From positions 1 to 64,000 of the forward strand of contig JADJVQ010000016.1 in NCBI GenBank assembly GCA_016710525.1: a stretch of DNA of 64,000 bases. Direction: 5' to 3'. This stretch comes from Burkholderiaceae bacterium. Lineage in GTDB: Bacteria; Pseudomonadota; Gammaproteobacteria; Burkholderiales; Burkholderiaceae_E. The notes under the pieces are model-generated. The model was given only the letters and a program-made list of their open reading frames with translations. It had not been told where the DNA came from and searched no databases. The translations under genes were made by a program, and so were the position numbers. Shown here in pieces: positions 52,750-62,265 of the stretch (position 1 is the stretch's first letter; each line of letters opens with the position of its first letter).

Positions 52750-53946
52750 ATGGCTACCGCAGCAATCTCCAGCACACTCCTGGGTTACGAGCCGATTGTC
52801 GACCGCACCCGCAAGGCGATCGCGATGCGCTTCACCTGCCGCGCGCGCGGCGGCGAACCCGCCGATCTCACCCGCCTGTACGGCGACCTGGCCAAGCTCT
52901 GGCCGGCCGACGGCACGCCGGTGCTGTTGCGCATCGACGGCGAAAGCCTGCCGGCGACCCTTCTCGAGCAGGCGGTCTTCAAGCACCTGTGGATCGAGGT
53001 GCCGGCCGCGCTCACCGGTTCGGCCGAAGGCCTCGAGATGATCACCCAGCTGCAGCGCCGCGGCTACGGGCTGGTGCTGGGCGGTCGGCCCGTGAGCACC
53101 TTGCCCGGTTCGATGCTGTCGGCCTTCAAGATGTCGATCATCGAGGTGGTTGCCGACCGCCGGCTGCGCGACGGGGAGCCGGGGCAGGACCGCGGCTATT
53201 CGCGCTCCATTCCGTACGCGCAGGCGGGGGTCAAGAGCATCGGCATGCTGAAGAAGAGCTTCGAGACCGGAGCCCTGGCCTGCATCGGCTGGCCCTTCGA
53301 CGACGCGATCCAGCATGCCAAGCCCAGCGACTCGAATCCCGACTTCGGCACGATCACCCAGCTGCTGTCGATGATCGACCGCGATGCCGACCCCAGCGAT
53401 CTGGAAAAGACCATCCGGCGCGATGCCGCGCTGGCCTACCGGCTGCTGCGTTACATCAACTCGGCCGCCTTCGGGCTGCCGGTCGAGATCCAGTCGTTCC
53501 GGCATGCGGTGATGATGCTGGGTTACGAACGCCTGAAACGCTGGCTGCTGCTGATGCTGATGACGGCAAGCAAGGATGCGAACATGCAGCCGGTGATGTT
53601 CGCGTCGTTCCGGCGCGGGCTGTTCATGGAGCACCTGGTCGGCCAGGACGGCAACGACGCGCAGCGCGACGAGGTGTTCATCCTGGGCGTGCTGTCGCTG
53701 ATCGACAAGCTGTTCCGCGAGCCGCTGCCGGTGCTGCTCGAAAAGCTCTATGTGCCCAGCAGCATCCGCGAGGCGCTGATCGAGCGCACCGGCCCGTTCA
53801 CGCCTTATCTGAATGTCGCCGAGGCGGTCGAGCGGCCTCCCGATCGCAAGCTGGCCGACAGCCTGGACAATGCACTGCTGTCGATCGAGCAGTGCAACCG
53901 TGCGCTGATCAAGGCGGTGACGGTGCGCGAGCTGGCCGCGGCCTAG
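52750..53946 (+). CDS. EAL-like plus HDOD domain protein
   Basis: A 398-residue cytoplasmic protein. The N-terminal half (about 1-190) resembles the EAL-derived domain of YuxH-type proteins but has no EAL motif and lacks the catalytic acidic residues, so it should not cleave c-di-GMP. The C-terminal half is an HDOD domain (ITQLLSMIDRDADPSDLEKT, then YRLLRYINSAAFGLPVEIQS and AVMMLGYERLKRWLLL). Such proteins act as signalling scaffolds. It lies 68 bp after flgL on the same strand, so it may be the last flg operon gene. The ribosome site is weak. Confidence 0.82.
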   Translation: MATAAISSTLLGYEPIVDRTRKAIAMRFTCRARGGEPADLTRLYGDLAKLWPADGTPVLLRIDGESLPATLLEQAVFKHLWIEVPAALTGSAEGLEMITQLQRRGYGLVLGGRPVSTLPGSMLSAFKMSIIEVVADRRLRDGEPGQDRGYSRSIPYAQAGVKSIGMLKKSFETGALACIGWPFDDAIQHAKPSDSNPDFGTITQLLSMIDRDADPSDLEKTIRRDAALAYRLLRYINSAAFGLPVEIQSFRHAVMMLGYERLKRWLLLMLMTASKDANMQPVMFASFRRGLFMEHLVGQDGNDAQRDEVFILGVLSLIDKLFREPLPVLLEKLYVPSSIREALIERTGPFTPYLNVAEAVERPPDRKLADSLDNALLSIEQCNRALIKAVTVRELAAA

Positions 53947-53973
53947 ACGCGGGCCAGAACCGGGCCAGACGCA

Positions 53974-54045
53974 GGCCAGCCCCATGCCAGCCCGGGCCAG
54001 CCCCATGCCGCCCCGGGCCAGCCTCCGGCCAGCCCCGGGCCAGCT
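53974..54045. repeat. 21-bp tandem repeat between the EAL-HDOD gene and rpiA
   Basis: About three units of 21-22 bp, each beginning GGCCAGCC and including CCATGCC or a variant, lie in tandem at 53974-54037; looser GGGCCAG copies flank them (53950-54055). It fills most of the 125-bp gap and ends just before the rpiA ATG. Confidence 0.75.
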
Positions 54046-54071
54046 TTGGCGGCGCGCCAGGAATCCCGGCT

Positions 54072-54740
54072 ATGAACCAGGACGATCTCAAACGCGCCGC
54101 CGCCCGCGCGGCCCTCGCCGAACTGGTGCCCGGCACGCTCGTGGGCGTGGGCACCGGCTCGACGGTCAATTTTTTCATCGATGCGCTCGGCGAGACGCCC
54201 GAGCGCTATGCCGGCGCGGTGTCGAGCTCCGAACGCAGCACCGAGCGGCTGCGGGCCGCCGGCATCACCGTGTTCGACCTCAACCATGCGGTGCAGGGCG
54301 GACTGCCGCGGCCCGTGTATGTCGACGGCGCCGACGAGATCGATCCCGGGCGTCACATGATCAAGGGCGGGGGCGGGGCGCTGACCCGCGAGAAGATCGT
54401 CGCCAGCGCCTTCGAGCGGTTCGTGTGCATCGTCGACGCCTCCAAGCAGGTCGCGACCCTGGGCGCATTCGCGCTGCCGATCGAGGTCATCCCGATGGCG
54501 CGCGAACTGGTCGCATCCCGGGCCCGCGCGCTGGGCGGCGAGCCCGTGCTGCGTGCCGGTTTCATCACCGACAATGGCAACCAGATCCTGGATGTGCGGG
54601 GCCTGCGCATCGCCGACCCGGTGGCCCTCGAAACACAGATCGATCACTGGCCCGGTGTGGTCTCGGTCGGGCTGTTCGCCCTGCAGCCCGCGGCGGTCGT
54701 GCTGGTGGCCACCGCCCTGGGCGTGCAGCGGCTGGCTTAG
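54072..54740 (+). CDS. rpiA: Ribose-5-phosphate isomerase A
   Basis: A 222-residue enzyme of the pentose phosphate pathway that interconverts ribose 5-phosphate and ribulose 5-phosphate. Signatures: VGVGTGSTVNFFIDAL, YVDGADEIDP, and IKGGGGALTREKIVA with the conserved Lys and catalytic Glu region. The ATG at 54072 gives the normal length; the frame continues upstream only as a shadow of the EAL-HDOD gene. It converges on yggX with a 4-bp overlap. Confidence 0.95.
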   Translation: MNQDDLKRAAARAALAELVPGTLVGVGTGSTVNFFIDALGETPERYAGAVSSSERSTERLRAAGITVFDLNHAVQGGLPRPVYVDGADEIDPGRHMIKGGGGALTREKIVASAFERFVCIVDASKQVATLGAFALPIEVIPMARELVASRARALGGEPVLRAGFITDNGNQILDVRGLRIADPVALETQIDHWPGVVSVGLFALQPAAVVLVATALGVQRLA

Positions 54741-55009
54741 TCCTGAGGCGGCACGAAGCCGGTGGGCTTGTCGGCCCCTTCGCCGAAGAAGTACTTCTCC
54801 ATCTGAGTGGCCAGGTACTTGCGGGCGCGAACATCGGCCAGATTCAGGCGGTTTTCATTGACCAGCATGGTCTGGTGCTTCAGCCAGCCCTGCCAGGCCT
54901 CCTTCGAAGCGCTTTCCCACAGTTTTTTGCCCAGATCACCCGGATAGGGCGGGAAATCGAGGCCTTCGGCCTCCTTTTGCAGCTTGACGCAGAATACGGT
55001 TCGAGCCAT
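54737..55009 (-). CDS. yggX: YggX-type Fe(II)-trafficking/oxidative damage protection protein
   Basis: A 90-residue protein of the YggX family: MARTVFCVKLQKEAEGLDFP, PYPGDLGKKLWESASKEAW and MLVNENRLNLADVRARKYL. The conserved Cys7 is present. It protects iron-sulfur clusters in enterics. It follows argA by 32 bp on the same strand. Confidence 0.96.
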   Translation of the reverse strand: MARTVFCVKLQKEAEGLDFPPYPGDLGKKLWESASKEAWQGWLKHQTMLVNENRLNLADVRARKYLATQMEKYFFGEGADKPTGFVPPQD

Positions 55010-55041
55010 GGAACGTCCTGATCGGGTAAGAAGGCGGATTG

Positions 55042-56370
55042 TTACAGGTTCTTGATCAGCACCTGGGATTTCCGCTGCCAGTTGTAGAGATTGCGCCGTT
55101 CGCCCGGCAACTGATCGACGTCCGCGGGCACGAAGCCGCGCTTCAGGAACCAGTGCATCGTGCGGGTCGTCAGCACGAACAGCCGCCGCAGTCCGGCGGC
55201 GCGGGCGCGCTGCTCGATGCGCTTCAAGAGCCGTTCGCCGTCGCCCTTGCTCTGCACCTGCGGGTTCACCGCCAGGCAGGCCATCTCGGCGATGCCTTCG
55301 TCCGGATACGGATACAGCGCGGCGCAGCCGAAGATCACGCCGTCGTGTTCGATCACGGTGAAGTTCTCGACTTCGCGCTCGATGCGGGCCCGGTCGCGGC
55401 GCACCAGGGTGCCGTCTTCCTCGAGGGGGCGGATCAGCGCGATCAGCCCGCCGACGTCGTCCGGCGTGGCCTCGCGCAGCGCCTCGAGGGTTTCTTCGAC
55501 CACCATCGTGCCCACGCCGTCGTGCTGGAAAAGCTCGAGCAGCATGCTGCCGTCCAGGTTGTAGGGAATGATGTGGGCACGCGCAACGCCGCCTTCGCAG
55601 GCGCGCAGCGCGTACTTCAGATAGTCTGCCGTCTCGGGCGGCAGTTTGCCCTCGCGCAGCAGCTGCTGTGCGTCGGCTTCCGACACCTCGCCGACCACGC
55701 GTCCCTCGGCATCGAGCACGCCAGGCGTCTCGGCCACGAACACCAGCTTGTCGGCGTCCAGCGCGATGGCGGTGGCCGCGGCGACGTCTTCCATGCTCAG
55801 GTTGAAGGCCTCGCCGGTCGCCGAGAACCCCAGGTTGGACATCAGCACGATCGAGCCGCTGTTCAGCGCGAAATTGATGGTGTGCGCTTCGACCTTGCGG
55901 GCCAGGCCGGTGTGTTCGTAGTCGATGCCCTCGACGATGCCCACCGGCCGGGCGCTGATCAGGTTGCCCGAGAGCACGCGCACCGCCGAATGCGCCATCG
56001 GGGTGTTGGGCAGGCCCAGCGAAAACGCGGCTTCGATGTCAAGCCGGATCTCGCCGGAGGCTTCCTTGGCACACTCCAGTGCCACCGAGTCGGTGATCCG
56101 CATGCCGTTGGCATAACGTGCCTCGACACCGCGCAGGCGCAGCTGCTCGTTGATCTGGGGGCGTGAGCCGAACACCACCACCAGACGCATGCCCATCGCG
56201 TTGAGCAGGCTGATGTCCTGGACCAGGGCCGCCAGGCGCCCGGTCTGCACCAGTTCGCCCGGGAACGCGACCACGAAGGTCTTGCCCCGGAAGGCGTGGA
56301 TATACGGCGCGACGCGGCGCAGCCAGTCGACGAACTGCTGGGAGTCCGGAAGAGCGGGAGAGGTGGTCAT
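55042..56370 (-). CDS. argA: N-acetylglutamate synthase (classical ArgA)
   Basis: A 442-residue enzyme making the first step of arginine synthesis. An N-terminal amino-acid-kinase domain (FVVAFPGELVQTG, VVVFGSRPQINEQLRLRG) probably binds arginine for feedback control, and a C-terminal GNAT acetyltransferase domain (about residues 295-442; MACLAVNPQVQSKGDGERLL) does catalysis. The start is the ATG at 56370 (MTTSPALPD) or 56379 (MIAMTTSP). No ribosome site is seen for either; a TATAAT directly upstream suggests a leaderless or very short leader mRNA. Divergent from hrpA. Confidence 0.94.
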   Translation of the reverse strand: MTTSPALPDSQQFVDWLRRVAPYIHAFRGKTFVVAFPGELVQTGRLAALVQDISLLNAMGMRLVVVFGSRPQINEQLRLRGVEARYANGMRITDSVALECAKEASGEIRLDIEAAFSLGLPNTPMAHSAVRVLSGNLISARPVGIVEGIDYEHTGLARKVEAHTINFALNSGSIVLMSNLGFSATGEAFNLSMEDVAAATAIALDADKLVFVAETPGVLDAEGRVVGEVSEADAQQLLREGKLPPETADYLKYALRACEGGVARAHIIPYNLDGSMLLELFQHDGVGTMVVEETLEALREATPDDVGGLIALIRPLEEDGTLVRRDRARIEREVENFTVIEHDGVIFGCAALYPYPDEGIAEMACLAVNPQVQSKGDGERLLKRIEQRARAAGLRRLFVLTTRTMHWFLKRGFVPADVDQLPGERRNLYNWQRKSQVLIKNL

Positions 56371-56377
56371 GGCAATC

Positions 56378-56386
56378 ATTATAATT
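56378..56386. promoter_or_regulatory. Shared symmetrical -10 element for argA and hrpA
   Basis: ATTATAAT reads as TATAAT on both strands (56380-56385 on plus, 56384-56379 on minus). A start site about seven bases downstream of each -10 would fall at or next to the hrpA GTG (56392) and the argA ATG (56370). No clear -35 was seen on either strand. Confidence 0.5.
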
Positions 56387-56391
56387 TCGCG

Positions 56392-59300
56392 GTGAGAACT
56401 GACCTGCGACCCCTGCCTTCGTTCGAGTTTCCCGAGTCGCTGCCCGTCAGCGCGCGCCGCGACGAAATCGCCGACGCCATCATGGCGCACCCGGTCGTCA
56501 TCGTCTGCGGCGAGACCGGATCCGGCAAGACCACCCAGCTGCCCAAGATCGCCGCGGCCCTGGCCGGCCGCGGGCGCGCGGGCCTGATCGGCCACACCCA
56601 GCCGCGCCGGCTGGCCGCCACGACGGTGGCCAAGCGCATCGCCGACGAGCTCGGCTCGCCGCTGGGCACCCACGTCGGCTACAAGATCCGCTTCAACGAG
56701 AAGTTCACCCGCGGCGCCTGCATCAAGCTGATGACCGACGGCATCCTGCTGGCCGAGAGCCAGGCCGATCCGATGCTGCGCGCCTACGACACGATCATCA
56801 TCGACGAGGCCCACGAGCGCAGCCTGAACATCGATTTCCTGCTGGGTTACCTGCGCCAGCTGCTCGAAGGGGCCGCGCCGCCACGACCTGAAGGTGATCG
56901 TCACCTCGGCCACGATCGACGCCGAACGCTTTGCGAAGCATTTCGCGCTCGACGACGTGCCCGCGCCGGTGATCGAGGTCTCGGGCCGCCTGTTCCCGGT
57001 CGAGATCCGCTACCGCGACTTCGACGAGAACGCGCGAGACGACGACGACGAGGACGATCTGCCCTCGCGCATCGAAGAAGCCATCGACGAGCTCTGGCGC
57101 GAGCGGCCGGGCGACGTGCTGGTGTTCTTCCCGGGCGAGCGCGAGATCCGCGACGCCGCCGAGCACCTGCGCCGCGCGCACGCCCGCGCCACGGCGGCGC
57201 GCAGCCCGGCGCCGCTGGCGCGCGGGCCGCTGGAGGTGCTGCCGCTGTTCGCCCGGCTGTCGGCGGCCGACCAGCAGCGGGTGTTCAGCGGCTCCACCGG
57301 CCGGCGCATCGTGCTGGCCACCAACGTGGCCGAAACCTCGCTGACCGTGCCCGGCATCCGCTATGTCATCGACACCGGCACGGCTCGGGTCAAGCGCTAC
57401 CGCTATCGCAGCAAGGTCGAGCAGCTGCAGATCGAACCCATTTCGCAGGCCGCGGCCAATCAGCGAGCGGGCCGCTGCGGCCGCGTGTCCGACGGCATCT
57501 GCATCCGGCTGTATTCCGAGGCCGACTTCAACAACCGGGTACGCTTCACCGATCCCGAGGTGCTGCGTTCCTCGCTGGCCGCGGTCATTTTGCAGATGAA
57601 GGGCCTGCGGCTGGCCGAGATCGAAGCCTTTCCGTTCCTCGATCCGCCGCCCAGGAAGGCGATCGCCGACGGCTACGCGCTGCTGCACGAGCTGAACGCC
57701 ATCGACGGCCAGAACACGCTCACCGACATCGGCCGCCAGCTGGCGCGTCTGCCGGTCGATCCGCACATCGGGCGCATGCTGCTGGCCGCGCGCGACGGGC
57801 AATGCCTGCGCGAGATGCTGATCATCGCTGCGGCGCTGTCCTCGCAGGACGCGCGCGAGCGGCCGATGGACGCCCAGCAGGCGGCCGACCAGCAGCACAA
57901 GCGGTTCGCCGACGAGCAGTCCGACTTCATTTCGTTCGTCAGGCTGTGGGACTACTGGCACACGGCCATCGCCGAAAAGGAAAGCAACCGCCGCCTGCAG
58001 ACCCGGCTGGAGCGCGAGTTCCTGTCGCCGCGCAAGCTGCGCGAGTGGTCCGATGTGCACTCGCAGCTCCTCGAAACCGTCGAACAGATGCACTGGAAGC
58101 TGAACGGCCAGCCGCCCACCTACGAGCAGCTGCACCAGGCGCTGCTGACCGGCATGCTGGGCAACCTGGGGCAGCGTCCGCCCGACGAGCCGCAGTACCT
58201 GGGCACCCACGAGACCCGCTTCTCGATCCACCCCGCGTCCTGGATGGTGCGCAAGGCGCCCAAGTGGCTGATGGCGGCCGAACTCGTCGACACCGGTCGT
58301 CTGTATGCGCGCACGGTGGCACGCATCGAGCCGGTCTGGATCGAGCGTGCCGCACGGCACCTGGTCCGCACGTCCTACAGCGAGCCGCACTGGGAGCGCA
58401 AGGCCGGCCAGGTCGTGGCCTTCGAGCGCGGCGTGCTCTACGGCCTCACCATCTGGTCGCAGCGCCGCGTGCACTACGGCCCGCGCGACCCCCGGCTGGC
58501 GCGCGAACTGCTGATCCGCGAGGCGCTGGTCGCTATGGACTGGGACAGCGAGCTGCCGTTCTTCAGGCGCAACCGAAAGCTGATCGCCGAGGTTCGCAAG
58601 CTCGAGCACCAGATCCGCCGGCCCGACCTGCTGGTCGACGAGAGCTGGCTGGCGGCGTGGTTCGATGCCCGGCTGCCGGCCGAGGTGTTCTCGGCGGCCA
58701 CGCTCGAGGCCTGGTATCGCGAGGCGGTCAAGGCCCAGCCGGGACTGCTCGAACTGTCGCGCGACGAACTGATGCGCAAGGACGCCGAGGGCGTCGACAG
58801 CGATTCGTTTCCGCGCCGGGTGACGATGCGGGGTGTGCATTTCGACCTCGATTACCGCTTCGACCCGGGGTCGTCGGACGACGGCGCCATGCTGAGCGTG
58901 CCGCTTTATGCGCTCAATCAGGTCGATGCGGTGCGTTGCGAATGGCTGGTGCCCGGCATGCTGGCCGACAAGGTCACCGCGCTGGTCAAGTCTCTGCCTC
59001 AGAAGCTGCGCCGGCACGTGGTGCCGGTGCCCGACTACGTCGCCGGCTTCGTCAAACGCTGGTCTGGCGATACCGGCCCGCATGCCTGGGGAAGCCGCGC
59101 GCTCACGCAGGCCCTGATCGACGACTTCTGGCAGACCTTTCAATTGCGTGCCGCGGCCACCGACTTCAAGCTCGAAACGGTGCCCGCACACCTGTTCATG
59201 GGATTTCGGCTGGTCGACGAGCACGGCGCCGTGCTGGCGGTGTCGCGCAATCTGGCCGAACTGCGGGCTCAGCATGGCGCGCGCGCGCAGGGCAGTTTCC

Positions 59301-60430
59301 AGGAGGCCCTGCGCCACATCGCCGAACGCGTGCGGCCGGCGCCGGGCGAGGCGGGCGCCGAGACCACGGTCCTGGCTGAGGTGCCCGAGGGCGCGCCGGG
59401 GGCACCGCCGCGGGTCCTGCGGGGCGCACAGCTAGCGGCGCAACCGGCTGGCCATCCGCCGTCGCGCGGGGGCGGGCGGGCAGGCATGCCCGAGCACGGC
59501 GATTCCCGCGCGGCCCGTGCTGCCCCGCTCGCCGATGCTCAGGCCGAACGCTCGGCCGTGCTGGCGCTGCAGGCCGGCCAGCGTTATCGCGACTGGTCGT
59601 TCGGTCCCTTGCCCGAACTGATGGAGCTGCGCCGCGGCCGCGAGACCCTGATCGGCTATCCGGCGCTGGTCGACGGCGGCGACGCCGTCGAACTGCAGGT
59701 GTTCGATGCGCCCGAAGAGGCTGCGCTCGAACACCGGCGCGGCCTGATGCGCCTGTTCGCGCTCGTGCTCAAGGAGCCGCTGCGCTTCTTCGAACGCAAT
59801 CTGCCCGAGGCCCAGAAGCTCGCGCTGCTGTACGCGAACTTCGGCAGCCCCGAGGATCTCCGCCGGGAACTGATCGCCGCGGTGATCGAACGCGCCTGCC
59901 TGGCCGATCCCCTGCCAGCGGACGCCGAGGCCTTTGCGCAGCGAGTTGCGCAGGCGCGCCCGCGCCTGAACCTGATCGGCCAGGAAGTCGCGCGCTCGCT
60001 GCTCGCAATCCTCGTCGAATACCAGGCCGCGCTGCGCAAGCTGCCCCAGGCGCGCAGCCAGCCGGCAGTGGCCGCGGACATCGAACAGCAGCTCGAGTCG
60101 CTGTTTCCGGCGCGCTGGTTCAACAGCACGCCGGCGGTCCAGCTGGCGCACTATCCGCGTTATCTGAAGGCCATCGTCCTGCGCATCGACAAGCTGCGCA
60201 CCGAGCCCGCGCGCGATGCGCCGCGACTGGCCGAAATCGGTCCGCTGCAGGCGCAGCTGCGCCGGGCGCTCGCGCACCGACGCGGTCAGCTCGACGCCCG
60301 GCTGGAAGAGTTTCGCTGGCTGCTCGAGGAGTTGCGGGTGTCGCTGTTCGCCCAGGAGCTGCGCACGCCGATGCCGGTGTCGGTGAAGCGGCTGCAGAAA
60401 GCCTGGGCGGCGATCATGTCGGGGCACTGA
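56392..60430 (+). pseudogene. hrpA: ATP-dependent RNA helicase HrpA, frameshifted
   Basis: HrpA is a large DEAH-box helicase. The first part (GTG at 56392, VRTDLRPLPSFEFPESLPVS) has GETGSGKTTQLPKI and the IIIDEAHERSLNIDFLLGY block. Near 56869-56872 the frame changes. The expected continuation, PRRHDLKVIVTSATIDAERF, is in another frame that runs intact to 60430 with helicase C, HA2 and the long C-terminal domain. Removing one G from the GGGG run restores about 1345 residues, close to E. coli HrpA. No ribosome site precedes the GTG. An insertion error in the assembly is the simplest cause. Confidence 0.92.
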
Positions 60431-60512
60431 CCGCCGGCGTCGGTGCGGCGCAGTAGGCGGGTATTGCTCCAGCTGTTCGGATCATCAATCGATGCCGCCA
60501 TCAGGCAAATTC

Positions 60513-60555
60513 GCACAGTTGTGTAGGGAAATCTCCTGCACAAATGTGCGGAGAT
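60513..60555. promoter_or_regulatory. Paired palindromes upstream of the chemoreceptor gene
   Basis: GCACAGTTGTGT (60513-60524) and GCACAAATGTGC (60538-60549) are related palindromes 25 bp apart. The second sits in a larger dyad, ATCTCC-T-GCACA-AA-TGTGC-GGAGAT (60531-60555). It ends about 54 bp before the MCP start. It may be an operator for a dimeric regulator. Confidence 0.45.
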
Positions 60556-60608
60556 CGCAATAACAGCGCGCAGCACGCGTTCCGATCGTTGCCTGGAGCC
60601 CTCTTTCT

Positions 60609-62186
60609 ATGCGGATTGTCTTCAACCGGCCCCTTCGCGGGCAACTGGCCCTTGTCGTCGGGCTCCTGGCGATCACGATTGCCGCCCTGCTTGCCGCATC
60701 GATCGGTGCGGTCAGGCTCGCCGATCAGGACCTGCAGGCGGTGATCGGAAACCGAGTGCTGCCGCTGCAGCGCCTGAAGAGCATCGGCGACGCGTATGCC
60801 ATCGACATCGTCGACTCGGTGCACAAGCTGCGCGACAACACGATCGATTTCGCCCGGGGCGCAGCCAACATCGACCGGGCCGCCAGAGTCATCGCCGGTC
60901 AGTGGCAGGCAGACCGCCAGCAGCGCCTGAGTGTCGACGAACTGGCGCTTTCCGACGCGGTTCAGGAGGCCATGCGCCATGCGGACGTCACGCTCGCGGA
61001 AGTCGTTCGGCTGGTGAATGCGCAAGATCGCGACGGGCTGGCGCGCGTGGCCAGTGCCACGCTTTACCCGGCTTTCGATCCGGTCGGCATCCAGCTGAAT
61101 GCGCTCGTCGAGTTTCAGCTCGAGCGGGCTCAGCGCGACTACGAACGCTCCTCTGAACGTCTCGGACAGATGATGATCGCGCTGGGCGGGCTGGCGCTGG
61201 CGCTGCTGGCGATCGCTGGCGGCCTGTGCACGGCGATCGCGGCCAATGTCATGCGGGTGCTGGGCGCCGAGGCGGCGACCCTGCGCCAGGTCGCCAACCG
61301 GATCGCCCAGGGCGACCTGCGTGATCCACCGGTCATCACCCCGGGCATGCGCCAGGACAGCGTGATGGCCGCCATGGCCCGGATGAGCGCCTCGCTGACC
61401 TCGCTGGTGCGCGACATCCAGGCGGACGCGCAGGCCATCGGCAGTGCCTCGGAGCAGGTCAGCGCCGGCAATCACCAGCTTACGGTGCAGACAGTCGCTG
61501 CCGCCGATGCGCTGCGCACCAACGCCACGAGTGTCGCCCGGATCAGCGGCAGCAGCTCGCAGGCGCAGGCGCTGATCGAGGACGCGAATCGGCTGGCGGC
61601 CGAGACGGTGACGATGGCTCAAGGCGGCGGCAGTTCGGTCGATGCGGCGGTGGCGACCATGGCCGAGGTCGGCGTGAGCTCGGCTCGCATGTCCGACATC
61701 ATCGCGACGATCGATGGCATCGCGTTTCAGACCAATATTCTCGCGTTGAACGCCGCCGTCGAGTCGGCAAGGGCCGGCGAGCAGGGCAAGGGCTTCGCCG
61801 TGGTGGCCACCGAGGTGAGGGCGCTGGCGCAGCGCTCGGCCACCGCTGCGCATGAGATCCGGGGCCTGATCGCCGCGTCGGAAGCCAAGGTCGTCGACGG
61901 TGTGCGCATGGTGAGCCAGGCCGGCACGACCATGCGCGAGATCGTCGGCGGCATCGACACGGTGCGTACCCAGATGGATGGGATCGCCCGGGCCGCCCGC
62001 GAGCAGGATGCCGATCTGGCGGATGTGGCGCGCCTGCTCGCCAATCTCCAGGACGCCGTGGCGGCCAACTCCCAGCTGGTCGAGCAGACGGCGGCGGCCG
62101 CCGGCGGACTGCAGACCCAGGCGAGCGCCATGGTGGCGTCGACGGCCCGATTCCACCTGCCCGTGCAGCACGAGACGACGGCCTGA
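60609..62186 (+). CDS. Transmembrane methyl-accepting chemotaxis protein
   Basis: A 525-residue chemoreceptor. Transmembrane helices lie at about 11-34 and 188-215, with a four-helix-bundle-type periplasmic ligand domain between them. A HAMP domain (GAEAATLRQVANRIAQGDLR) and a signalling hairpin follow; the tip reads GIAFQTNILALNAAVESARA and GEQGKGFAVVATEVRALAQ. There is no C-terminal NWETF-like pentapeptide, so adaptation enzymes are probably not tethered. GGAG lies about ten bases before the ATG. The ligand is unknown. Confidence 0.93.
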   Translation: MRIVFNRPLRGQLALVVGLLAITIAALLAASIGAVRLADQDLQAVIGNRVLPLQRLKSIGDAYAIDIVDSVHKLRDNTIDFARGAANIDRAARVIAGQWQADRQQRLSVDELALSDAVQEAMRHADVTLAEVVRLVNAQDRDGLARVASATLYPAFDPVGIQLNALVEFQLERAQRDYERSSERLGQMMIALGGLALALLAIAGGLCTAIAANVMRVLGAEAATLRQVANRIAQGDLRDPPVITPGMRQDSVMAAMARMSASLTSLVRDIQADAQAIGSASEQVSAGNHQLTVQTVAAADALRTNATSVARISGSSSQAQALIEDANRLAAETVTMAQGGGSSVDAAVATMAEVGVSSARMSDIIATIDGIAFQTNILALNAAVESARAGEQGKGFAVVATEVRALAQRSATAAHEIRGLIAASEAKVVDGVRMVSQAGTTMREIVGGIDTVRTQMDGIARAAREQDADLADVARLLANLQDAVAANSQLVEQTAAAAGGLQTQASAMVASTARFHLPVQHETTA

Positions 62187-62194
62187 GTCCGCAA

Positions 62195-62226
62195 GGCCGG
62201 CGGCGGCGCCTGGCGCGGCGCCGGCC
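62195..62226. terminator. GC-rich hairpin between convergent genes
   Basis: GGCCGGCG and CGCCGGCC form the outer stem of a strong hairpin directly after the chemoreceptor stop codon. No T-run follows, so it is at best a weak terminator. Confidence 0.35.
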
Positions 62227-62265
62227 AACACCACGCTCGTCGCGAGGCGCTGGCGTCGATGGCGC

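Noticed and set aside
56798..59317. An 839-residue open frame antisense to hrpA, and similar long antisense frames (47679-49868, 33735-35561, 8695-10755)
   Set aside because: High GC keeps stops rare on the opposite strand. Their translations are Arg/Gln/His-rich and low in family motifs, while the sense frames are recognisable genes.
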